NCBI GenBank assembly: GCA_030151225.1 | Contig: JASLEG010000292.1 | Coordinates: forward strand, 1-44,638 | Length of the DNA: 44,638 nt | DNA from: Burkholderia sp. | GTDB lineage: Bacteria > Pseudomonadota > Gammaproteobacteria > Burkholderiales > Burkholderiaceae | Direction of reading: 5' to 3' | In this document: piece by piece, positions 1 through 8,083 of the stretch | Layout: each line of letters starts with the position of its first letter | Position numbering within the stretch: the first letter of the stretch is position 1 | Made by a program: the position numbers and the translations under genes | The notes under the pieces: generated by a model | The model's database searches: none | What the model was told of the DNA's origin: nothing | What the model saw: only the letters and a program-made list of their open reading frames with translations

Positions 1-1
1 G

Positions 2-208
2 GATAATGCGTTCATCGAGTCGTTCAACGGCAGTTTGCGGGACGAATGTTTGAACGTCGATTGGTTCCTGTCGCTGGACGATGCTCGGGAAAAGATCGAG
101 CACTGGCGGCAGGATTACAACGACTTCAGGCCGCACAGTTCGCTGGGCGATCTGACACCGTGCGAGTTTCGGCTCGCGCACCTTAAGGCCGGAAATCTCC
201 AAGTCTAG
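2..208 (+). CDS. IS3-family transposase OrfB, C-terminal end (partial)
   Basis: The last 68 codons of an rve-type (DDE) integrase core; the 5' part lies outside the window. The N-terminal stretch NAFIESFNGSLRDECLN carries the catalytic Glu of the DDE triad in its usual context, and the end (HWRQDYNDFRPHSSLGDLTP) is typical of IS3/IS407-group OrfB. The frame stops at TAG 206-208. It marks an insertion sequence directly upstream of the reverse transcriptase gene. Whether the element is complete cannot be seen here. Confidence 0.88.
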   Translation, partial: DNAFIESFNGSLRDECLNVDWFLSLDDAREKIEHWRQDYNDFRPHSSLGDLTPCEFRLAHLKAGNLQV

Positions 209-220
209 ACGCTCGGCTAG

Positions 221-234
221 TCGGGGGGAGGTCA
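221..234. repeat. Probable right terminal inverted repeat end of the IS3-family element
   Basis: The transposase stop is followed 12 bases later by TCGGGGGGAGGTCA. Read from the outside inward this is TGACCTCCCCCC, beginning TG as IS3-family ends do. The matching left end is outside the window, so the boundary is inferred from the motif and its distance from the stop codon. Confidence 0.5.
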
Positions 235-407
235 AGCAGCCATAGGAGACCGTTTGAGACGAGAGTGCTATCCATCGCACATTGCAGATCTTTTTTGAGA
301 TTTGCTTGTTGTAGGATGGCGAGGGAGCGCGTTGGACTGACGCTCAAGAGGCGCCCACGGGATTTGACAAGCTTTCAAATTGCTCAAGAAGAAAATCGAG
401 GAAATAA
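235..407 (+). promoter_or_regulatory. Leader between IS end and the primase-RT gene
   Basis: This is 173 non-coding bases. A consensus -35 hexamer TTGACA lies at 364-369, but no good -10 sits 16-18 bases downstream. A GAGGA ribosome-binding site at 398-402 serves the GTG start at 408. The stretch is AT-richer than the flanking chromosome. Several defence reverse transcriptases use an adjacent non-coding RNA as template; no convincing long stem-loop is visible here by eye. Confidence 0.4.
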
Positions 408-3400
408 GTGGATCGATACGATATTGGTGAAGTGCTGACCAGAGTTTCGCTGGAAGACGTGGTCAGGCGGCTTGGCATTGAAACTGAGCGACGAGGGGCA
501 CAGACGAGAGCGCTTTGTCCGTTTCACCAAGACACTCGGCCTTCGCTGAATTTGTATCCGGAAGACGGGACTTCACCCGCGCACTTCCATTGCTTTGCTT
601 GCGGTGCTCATGGCACCGCTATCGACCTGGTGAAGCAAGTTCAGGGACTGGAGTTTTTGCCGGCAGTGCAATGGCTGAGTCAACAATTCGGTCTTGCTTC
701 GCTGAGGCGTTCCACTTCGCTCCGGGATGAGCGCAAGGCTTCCAGTCAAACGGCACTCGATTTTGCGCTAAGTACATTCAACTCGAATCATGACGCTAAG
801 CTATTCAAGGATTGGTGCGGGGAGCGTCAGTTCGATGATGGCTTTTTATTTGATCACGGGCTGCGTTGTATTTCGCGGGGCGTTCTGATCGATGCCTTGC
901 AGAACAAGAGCTTGGGCGACCGAGCCGAATTGATCGATGGACTTGAGAGGCTGGGGCTGCTCAAGCGCATGCGATCATCCACCTCGACCGAGCACTGGAA
1001 GCTGGGTTTGCCGGACCAGTTTCGAGATTTTTTTCATGATGGTCGGATCGTTATTCCCATTCGCAGCGCGGATGGCAAGCAATCCGATGTGGTCGGCTTT
1101 GCAGGGCGCGCGCTGAAAAATACGCCGCCGGAGGGTGTGGCGAAGTATTTGCTCACGTCTGGTTTCGACAAGAGCAACCATCTGTTCAATGCGAATCACG
1201 CTTTTGCGGCGGTACGGCAGGCATCGAAAAATGGCCAACCGACGAAGCTATATCTGGTCGAAGGGTTTCTCGATGCGCTGCGCATGGAGTCCTTGGGACA
1301 GCATGCGGTAGCCCTGATGGGCAGTAGCCTCGGCAACGGTCAGATGGAATTGCTGAAGTCGCTGGTCGAGACGCTGCCAGGGCGAGGCGAATTGGCATAC
1401 AGCGTGTTCCTCGATAGTGATTCGGCTGGATTCGGCGGTGCCAGCCGTTTGGTGCGACGGTTACTTGACCTACAAGGCGTGGATTTGCGCTGGACGGGCT
1501 TGCCTTGGCGAACTCAACCGGCGCTGGGTAAAGATCCCGATACTTGCCTGAGTGACGCCGAGTCTCCTGAGCAAGCTGCATCGTGGTTGGCGCAATATGA
1601 TCTGCCGGCTGAGGGGGTAGTGCTGGCAGGAGAAATTGGAACTCAAGATGCGTCCGACCTTGACGAAGTACGCTGGAAGGATATTGCAGCAACCATTCGC
1701 GAGCGAGCGCTTTTCAGAACGGCGATGGTGCTCAAACGCCTTTATGGCCACAGATCTGTCGAGATATCGACGACACGACTCGAACACAGCCAACGCGTGT
1801 GGGCTCTGCAGCTGGCCGATATTTTTCGGGGATCCACCGGTAGCAGGCGGTCCTCGAATGTGCCTGGCGCTTTCCTGGAGAAGAAGCAACCGCGCGCCGC
1901 TTTGGCTCGACGACTTGCCTATCATGGCTCGCGCCGGGGGGAACTTCCTTGCGACGAGGATGCCTGGCAAATCCTTAATAGCAACGAATATCTGTTTGAT
2001 GAAACTGCGCTGGACCGGATACGAGCCGTCATTGCGCACGGTTCCTGGACTCAAGCTGCACCATTTGACGCCGTCCATTTGCCGCGCAAGCTGACTGCCA
2101 ATCGTGAAGTGCTTGACGATCCTCGTCGCAAGGTCATGCCGCACCCAGCCGACTTGCACGTACAGCAGATACTTTTGAACGAACTGCTTACCCATCGGCA
2201 TGATCACCTCAGTGCGACCGGAGGTGCGTTTTCTCAACACATTCCAGCAGTGCGCTGGTATTCGTCCCGACAAGAGGTTGTGGTCACCGGAAAATATGAG
2301 TCACTCAACGACCCCGACCTTGAGAAAGATGAACCGAAGACCTTGAGTTTTGGTTACCAGGTTGACATGGATGTTCTGGAGGGGGACAAGACGCCCTCCG
2401 ATCAAGGCATGTTCCGGCCGTTTGGTCAGTGCTGGCGTGACTTCATGTCGTGCTTGTCGCATCAGTGTCATGCAATTGGCCCGCGGGTGCACGTATTACG
2501 TCTTGACGCCAAGCGCTATTACGATTCGATCCAGCGTTACGTGGTACGAGAAGAACTTCTCAAACCACTGTTCAATGCGTTAAAAGACTGCAAGCCTGAA
2601 GGTTTCAACGAGATGCTCGGATTATCGGACACCTCGCCAGCTGATGCCGAGCTTGAACGCCTTATCATTGGACTGATCTTCGGTAACGAGTATCACGATC
2701 CCGATGTTGAGGGGGAAGTTCAATACAGCGAAGCAGTGGTTGGTATTCCTCAAGGGCCCGTGTTGTCAGCTTACATTGGCACGATCGCCTTGTTTCCTGT
2801 CGACGATGTGGCGCGACGTTTCATTCGTCGTACTCGCATTGAAAATTCCGATGGCACGCAACATCCTCGTGCTGGCTATGCACGTTATGTAGACGATGTG
2901 GTGTTGTTCGCGGACAGCGAGGCGCTATTGAAGGAACTGCGTGAAGAACTCCAGGCCAAGGCAGCGGAGTTCTCTATCGCCCTGATTCACAAGGGTGAAG
3001 TCGTGCGATCCGGGACGCCATCTCAGGTTATGAGTCAGTTGAACGACGGACGGGGGCTTGCCGCGTCTGTGCCCGCATGGGAACCGCCTATCGTAGGCGA
3101 CGGTGAAGTGGATTGGAGTTTGGGTGATGACCTGCCGAAGGTGGATCGGCAGTGCGCCCTGCAAATGCTGCGTCATCCGACGCTGATGGATCGTCCAGAT
3201 GACATTGGCGAACAGGTGAAAGCGGCAATGAGTGCGCCGGACCTGCGAGTAAGTGATTTAGGCCTGTGTGCTCGCTGGCTGTGGTGGCACGTTGCCATCG
3301 AGCACCAACCGGGTAATCGAGTTGATGCCTGGAATTACTTTTGGCAATTGTGGGAAATGGTAACAGAGGGGCATGACTGGGCCGCGGCGTTCAACCAGTC

Positions 3401-6400
3401 GGGCTACGACATACTTGCAGCCGTTGAAGGGCTGGATAAATTGCTCGACGCAAATCCTTGGCAAATGAATGGCCAGTCTCTGACGGAGCGCGATGACAGG
3501 AAGTCCAAGCGCGTTGCACTGGCCCGCTTGGTCTGTGAACGTGATTTTTTTGAGCGAATTAATCCAGACAAGAATAGTGATCATATCAGGCGTCGAGAGC
3601 GGCTGGTGGTGCGCAAGGCATGGCGTTTAGCTGGTCGGCATCTTGAAGAGGACTTGGTACTGCCTGTTGTGGCCCCGCAGGAAAATCGTGACATATCCGC
3701 TGTTGAGTGGCTGTGTTTGGCGGGAACGATGCTGTTCAGTGCATCGGGTGTCGGTAATCCATTGGGATCGCTTGAAGGCCGCAACCTTGTTCGATGTGGC
3801 GGAATGGAACTCGCGAAGAGAGTTGTCGCCAAGTTGAAGCGTCAGAGCGACCAATTTGATGATAAACAAACTGTCGGGCTGACCGTCGACTTCATCGTCA
3901 GAAGTGCGCGACGTGAAATGAAACTGAGGTTGTTGTCGAATTTTTCATATCTTCTCGCAGACGGTCAACAACGCTTGATTCCGAATTTGCCTGTTTTGGG
4001 AAAAGGTGTTGAGTCTCTTTATGGTATCGATGAAGTAAGAGAATCGGACGGCAGGTTTCTGTATCGCTGGGCGCTTAGCAACGATAATTCAGACGATGTT
4101 CCAATAAAATCTCATTTTCTGCAAGTTAATTCGTATGGTTTTGTTGGCATCTCGCAGGTTATGTTTGAGTCAACCAATGTCCCTTCCGATACTGTCTCTC
4201 GGAGCAGGAGTGCGAAGCAGTATCCGTGGATTGATTCGAATAAGGATAATTTATCGATTTATGGTCAAAGGACTAGTTTGGCGGCGTCGCTGTTTCGTAT
4301 CCTGTTGAAAATTCATCAATGGCGAGACACTGACGGGAAGGGCGTATATGTTCCGTTCCGGCAGCAACTGTTCATCGATGGCGAATCGGAAAGCTTGACG
4401 ATTTACCTAATGGCAGATCCGATTCCTATCGATTTGCTTGGTGTGAGCGCGTGGTATCACGATCGTGATGAACGCGTGCAGTCGGAAAACGTACCGTTTT
4501 CCGGCGCAGAAATATGGCGCGTGGGTTGGGCTGTGGCTGACGTACTGAATGTGGCAGCAGATATGGCGGGGGAAGGTAGCGAACGAGACGAACTCATCGG
4601 TGAAACAGATGAATCGGATGATGACGCGCGTGCCAGAGAAGTATTGGAAGACTACGTACTACGGCAGCAATTGCGCAAACTGCAGGGAAGCTACCTGTCA
4701 TCTGCATCTATTAACGTTGACGAAAACTCCGACTCACAGCTGCCGAAGACGATAGAGCGGGCGCTCAGGTTGTTGCAAGAATTTCCAACCAACTTGAATC
4801 TGGATGCACAGATAAGGCATGTGATTTTGATGGAGGTCGAAAGTCGAGCCATGGCCATGCGCATCAACATGCGTAGCGGCGGTGAATTGCGACACACGCT
4901 TCATCAAGCCTTTCCTGACGTGTTGGCGCGGTTGCCATTATGGGTTGTATCGGGACTAAAATTAGATCGTTCAGCGGATCAAGCCAATTCGTTGCGACCA
5001 GAATTGTCACTGATGATCGGGCTATATCGCTCGCTCTATCCGATTCATGCGAATGATGAGACTAATTCCCCATCATCGTTGCGTACTTCGCTAACGCTTG
5101 CCACGGTTGGGATTGGCTTGCGCGGGAGTGTGGCTGCACTTTGGGGGAGTGCTGCGGGTGCAGGTCCGCATCGGATGAATGAAAGTCTTACTATCCCGAC
5201 CGTATGGGCAGATCCAGATATGGCTCGTTTGGATACGCAGGGTGATTACCGTGCAATACGAAAAATTCTGTTTGATGGAGATTGGCCTGCATTGTGCAGA
5301 GCAAGCCCATGGCAATGGATGCTCGCTATGGTCGGCTTGCTTGATGCCAATTTTGGTCAAGCCTTCCAGTTGACATTTTTAAAAGATTTGTTTTTCGCTC
5401 TATGTGAGTGGCAAACAAAGCCCGTTATTGACGATGATTTGAAACTAGATATCTGGCCATTTGAATCATTGCCGATATTCACTGCTGAGCAATGTGATAA
5501 TTTGATTCGATTGCTGCCCGAAGCGCTGCGCGCTTTGGATCAGAAACTAGGCATGCGAATTGTGTGTGTTCGAGGGCGAGTGTTCGACAGAAATCGGGAC
5601 ACTGACGAATTCACTGATGCAGCTAAAGAGCGTTGGCAAATGAGTCGCCCACAGTACACTAGTTTGTACGGTAACTCCGTCGAAGAATGTCGTCCGTCTG
5701 AGACTGGGCGTGTATTTAAGGTTTGGACTGAGACGCGGAGTATTGCCGAAAATGATTTGTTGGCGATACATACCCTAGATGCCAAATTGGGTAAATGGTT
5801 GCCGTCTCGATCAGATGAACCCCATAAAAATGAGGAGGCCCTGCAGGATCGAGGGCAATCATTCTCTGTCGATCAGGATGAAAGGCTTCCGCGTGCGCCG
5901 TTATCGAGTGATCATGAGGGTGATTCTTCTGCGGAGCTAGATGGTGATGTTGTTCATCAAGATGAAGAAATCGATAAGAATCAGGAATTTTCTGATGAAA
6001 AACCTGATATGGCAGCATCCTTGGGTGCGCCGGATAAGCAGACGAGAAAAAATGCTACGTTGGTCGATCCAGGTCTATTGAATGAATGGCAGCGCACGTC
6101 TTGGAAAAATAGACATGCAGCTGAATTAAATGGCAAGACGGGAGAGCGTATTTCTTCTCATTTTCGCGTCGCTTTATTTCAGTGTCGAGTAGATGATAGC
6201 TATGCGCATCCCTTATCCGAAGTTGGCCTGGGAGGCTTTCCTTTGGCCAGTTCGTCGAAAGATGGGATTCGTTCGATGTTGCAGGATGAAGATCTTAAAA
6301 ATATAAATAAAGCTGCAAAGAGAAATAGTGAGTTTTTGTGGAAAGACGGCCGAAATATAATTTCTTGGCCAGAGCATCGACGTCGAGTTTTGCTGGGGCA

Positions 6401-7874
6401 GGCATTGAAGGCGTGTGGGGATTTGAATGTTGAGTTATTGATTTTACCGGAGGTTTCGGTTAGGCCGGATACTATTGTTTGGCTGAAAAAGAAGCTTGCA
6501 AATTACCCTGGTCTGGCTGTTCTTGCTGGTACATATCGAAAATTCGAACCATATCGTGACCATGATCATTTGACGGAAAAGCTGACGCTTCTCTGGAATT
6601 CGGGCAAGGATCTCGCGGCATCATTGGGTTTGTCCAATGCAGTCATTGAATTTTCTCGCGGTAAAAAATATAGAGCTGTGGCTGCTCACGAGCTCTTCCG
6701 GCCGTATTCAGAAAAATTGCACCCACTTTACTCTGAAGAGAGTGTTTTGGACGCGGTTCGTAAAGCCAAGGGGGCGACGAAAAAGAATGAATGGAGTGTT
6801 GATGAGGTTTTGTCAGTAATAAAGAATTTGGTTCATGGTCCTCATAAATTGCGTTTTTGCATGGAGTTGATTTGTTCTGAGCTGTTTATGCTGACAAGTC
6901 CGGCTAATAGGATGCCGTTGCAGCAGGAGATGGCTAAAATAATGAAGGTATTTGAAGACGATCCTGCAGGTGCGGGGGCGTTGGTTAGTGATGATGTCGA
7001 TGCGCTTGGTGAATTGTTGACATTCGCGCAAACGCAGCGTGAAAGGCGGTCGTTGTTGTTGGTACCTGCTTTTACGAGTCGCAGTAACGATTATTGGCAT
7101 GCTGGTCAGGCAAGTGTTTTGGCGTCTGGAACTGCGACGGTGTTCTGTAATGCGGCTAACAAGAAAGGAAGTATTGGAGGTAGTTGCTTTATTGGAATTG
7201 ATTCGGTGAGTGATGCGAAGCATGAGCACGCTGGCGTTGTGCGTTTATTGACCCCATACCACGGCTGGAGTAAAGGAATCTTGCAGCCGGATTGTAAAGG
7301 GGCATTATCACCGGCTGATCAGGCGTTGGTCGTTGTCGATTTGGATCCCGTGCACGTGGTTGGCGGCAAGCCGCGTCCGCAGTTGTTGCCTGAACCAATG
7401 TCTCTGGTCGCATATTTGCCGATTGTGGAAGTGGTGGACAAAGATAAGAATGCAGAGGGGTTGAAAAAAGAGTTGCGTGGGAAGTTGACTGACGAAGGTT
7501 GTGAAGCTCTAGGGCGTATGCTCACGAATGAAGCCTTTCCGGAAGCGTGTGGACAATTGCATGAGCATAAGGATTTTTTTGAGGCATTAGATGCTTTGTT
7601 AAAAGATAAACGGGACGAAAAGCTGGATTTGGAAATCGGTGGCCCAAAAGTGGAAAAATTCAAAGAATTTTTCGGAGATTCACGCGCTGTAGGTGAGCGG
7701 ATCATGGCTTGGCTTCGCGACCGTCATCAGCAACCCGCTCCGCGCGCAGGTGACCTACGTCTGGAGCCAGCTTGGCTAGATTTTTTGGTTGCAGATTTAA
7801 CTTGGACATATAGCGGGGAAACGCGCCCTGAAGTACACGTGCCGCCTTGGATTAGTGAAAAAAAAGATTTCTAG
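408..7874 (+). CDS. Primase-reverse transcriptase-nitrilase fusion, putative anti-phage DRT
   Basis: A 2488-aa single-gene candidate defence protein. Residues 37-65 form a CHC2 zinc finger (CPFH then CFAC). Residues about 210-265 match the DnaG catalytic N-part. A TOPRIM follows, with LYLVEGFLDA at 281-290 (E285) and FLDSDSAG at 334-341 (D336, D338). The RT shows motif A (D700, LDAKRYYDSI), motif B (GIPQGPVLSAYIG, 779-791) and YVDD 827-830. About 1000 residues are unrecognised, then comes a Glu/Asp-rich linker (about 1805-1870). From 1919 a nitrilase-fold domain has LPE (E2015), GKK (K2086/K2087) and ELICSE (C2156). The GTG start is fixed by an in-frame TAA immediately upstream and has a GAGGA site. 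RT plus nitrilase is the layout of DRT type 1/UG1-like systems, in which the RT and nitrilase act together in phage defence. The DnaG-like core might prime the RT; that is inference. The gene is much AT-richer than its neighbours, especially the 3' third, indicating horizontal transfer. Confidence 0.85.
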   Translation: MDRYDIGEVLTRVSLEDVVRRLGIETERRGAQTRALCPFHQDTRPSLNLYPEDGTSPAHFHCFACGAHGTAIDLVKQVQGLEFLPAVQWLSQQFGLASLRRSTSLRDERKASSQTALDFALSTFNSNHDAKLFKDWCGERQFDDGFLFDHGLRCISRGVLIDALQNKSLGDRAELIDGLERLGLLKRMRSSTSTEHWKLGLPDQFRDFFHDGRIVIPIRSADGKQSDVVGFAGRALKNTPPEGVAKYLLTSGFDKSNHLFNANHAFAAVRQASKNGQPTKLYLVEGFLDALRMESLGQHAVALMGSSLGNGQMELLKSLVETLPGRGELAYSVFLDSDSAGFGGASRLVRRLLDLQGVDLRWTGLPWRTQPALGKDPDTCLSDAESPEQAASWLAQYDLPAEGVVLAGEIGTQDASDLDEVRWKDIAATIRERALFRTAMVLKRLYGHRSVEISTTRLEHSQRVWALQLADIFRGSTGSRRSSNVPGAFLEKKQPRAALARRLAYHGSRRGELPCDEDAWQILNSNEYLFDETALDRIRAVIAHGSWTQAAPFDAVHLPRKLTANREVLDDPRRKVMPHPADLHVQQILLNELLTHRHDHLSATGGAFSQHIPAVRWYSSRQEVVVTGKYESLNDPDLEKDEPKTLSFGYQVDMDVLEGDKTPSDQGMFRPFGQCWRDFMSCLSHQCHAIGPRVHVLRLDAKRYYDSIQRYVVREELLKPLFNALKDCKPEGFNEMLGLSDTSPADAELERLIIGLIFGNEYHDPDVEGEVQYSEAVVGIPQGPVLSAYIGTIALFPVDDVARRFIRRTRIENSDGTQHPRAGYARYVDDVVLFADSEALLKELREELQAKAAEFSIALIHKGEVVRSGTPSQVMSQLNDGRGLAASVPAWEPPIVGDGEVDWSLGDDLPKVDRQCALQMLRHPTLMDRPDDIGEQVKAAMSAPDLRVSDLGLCARWLWWHVAIEHQPGNRVDAWNYFWQLWEMVTEGHDWAAAFNQSGYDILAAVEGLDKLLDANPWQMNGQSLTERDDRKSKRVALARLVCERDFFERINPDKNSDHIRRRERLVVRKAWRLAGRHLEEDLVLPVVAPQENRDISAVEWLCLAGTMLFSASGVGNPLGSLEGRNLVRCGGMELAKRVVAKLKRQSDQFDDKQTVGLTVDFIVRSARREMKLRLLSNFSYLLADGQQRLIPNLPVLGKGVESLYGIDEVRESDGRFLYRWALSNDNSDDVPIKSHFLQVNSYGFVGISQVMFESTNVPSDTVSRSRSAKQYPWIDSNKDNLSIYGQRTSLAASLFRILLKIHQWRDTDGKGVYVPFRQQLFIDGESESLTIYLMADPIPIDLLGVSAWYHDRDERVQSENVPFSGAEIWRVGWAVADVLNVAADMAGEGSERDELIGETDESDDDARAREVLEDYVLRQQLRKLQGSYLSSASINVDENSDSQLPKTIERALRLLQEFPTNLNLDAQIRHVILMEVESRAMAMRINMRSGGELRHTLHQAFPDVLARLPLWVVSGLKLDRSADQANSLRPELSLMIGLYRSLYPIHANDETNSPSSLRTSLTLATVGIGLRGSVAALWGSAAGAGPHRMNESLTIPTVWADPDMARLDTQGDYRAIRKILFDGDWPALCRASPWQWMLAMVGLLDANFGQAFQLTFLKDLFFALCEWQTKPVIDDDLKLDIWPFESLPIFTAEQCDNLIRLLPEALRALDQKLGMRIVCVRGRVFDRNRDTDEFTDAAKERWQMSRPQYTSLYGNSVEECRPSETGRVFKVWTETRSIAENDLLAIHTLDAKLGKWLPSRSDEPHKNEEALQDRGQSFSVDQDERLPRAPLSSDHEGDSSAELDGDVVHQDEEIDKNQEFSDEKPDMAASLGAPDKQTRKNATLVDPGLLNEWQRTSWKNRHAAELNGKTGERISSHFRVALFQCRVDDSYAHPLSEVGLGGFPLASSSKDGIRSMLQDEDLKNINKAAKRNSEFLWKDGRNIISWPEHRRRVLLGQALKACGDLNVELLILPEVSVRPDTIVWLKKKLANYPGLAVLAGTYRKFEPYRDHDHLTEKLTLLWNSGKDLAASLGLSNAVIEFSRGKKYRAVAAHELFRPYSEKLHPLYSEESVLDAVRKAKGATKKNEWSVDEVLSVIKNLVHGPHKLRFCMELICSELFMLTSPANRMPLQQEMAKIMKVFEDDPAGAGALVSDDVDALGELLTFAQTQRERRSLLLVPAFTSRSNDYWHAGQASVLASGTATVFCNAANKKGSIGGSCFIGIDSVSDAKHEHAGVVRLLTPYHGWSKGILQPDCKGALSPADQALVVVDLDPVHVVGGKPRPQLLPEPMSLVAYLPIVEVVDKDKNAEGLKKELRGKLTDEGCEALGRMLTNEAFPEACGQLHEHKDFFEALDALLKDKRDEKLDLEIGGPKVEKFKEFFGDSRAVGERIMAWLRDRHQQPAPRAGDLRLEPAWLDFLVADLTWTYSGETRPEVHVPPWISEKKDF

Positions 7875-7946
7875 TTGCGGAAATTAAGTGGTATCCAGTT
7901 GGTCTCGTCGCGTGTCAACGGACAAGTAAGATAAGCTCGGAAAAAT

Positions 7947-7975
7947 GCACAAGATCACCATCGACGATCTTGTGC
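7947..7975. terminator. Perfect 10-bp hairpin between RT gene and vgrG
   Basis: GCACAAGATC (7947-7956) and GATCTTGTGC (7966-7975) pair perfectly across a 9-base loop, 72 bases after the RT stop. AAAAA precedes the stem, so the U-tract lies on the minus-strand transcript. It therefore looks like a minus-oriented or weakly bidirectional intrinsic terminator. No minus-strand gene ends here, so its role may be to insulate vgrG. Confidence 0.5.
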
Positions 7976-8010
7976 TACATCCTTTCCCGTCGCCCTCCCG
8001 GCACCTTCGA

Positions 8011-8078
8011 TATAATCCTGCCCCTGAGAGTGCCGCCGTATCGGCGGCAAACAATACCCAAAAAAAGAAACGCAGGGG
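8011..8078 (+). promoter_or_regulatory. vgrG promoter -10, leader hairpin and RBS
   Basis: A consensus TATAAT lies at 8011-8016, without a recognisable -35 at standard spacing. It is followed by a perfect 8-bp hairpin, TGCCGCCG/CGGCGGCA with a 3-base loop (8031-8049), that would sit in the 5' leader. An AGGGG ribosome-binding site at 8074-8078 is spaced 5 bases from the ATG at 8084. The hairpin could influence mRNA stability or translation; this is inference. Confidence 0.45.
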
Positions 8079-8083
8079 TTCGA

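Noticed and set aside
235..407. A retron-like or DRT2-like template RNA upstream of the RT gene
   Set aside because: No long stem-loop or inverted repeat typical of such RNAs can be seen; RNA-seq would be needed.
7970..8083. Upstream extension of the vgrG frame
   Set aside because: The extra 38 codons cross the TATAAT and leader hairpin; the ATG at 8084 has the ribosome-binding site and the normal VgrG N-terminus.
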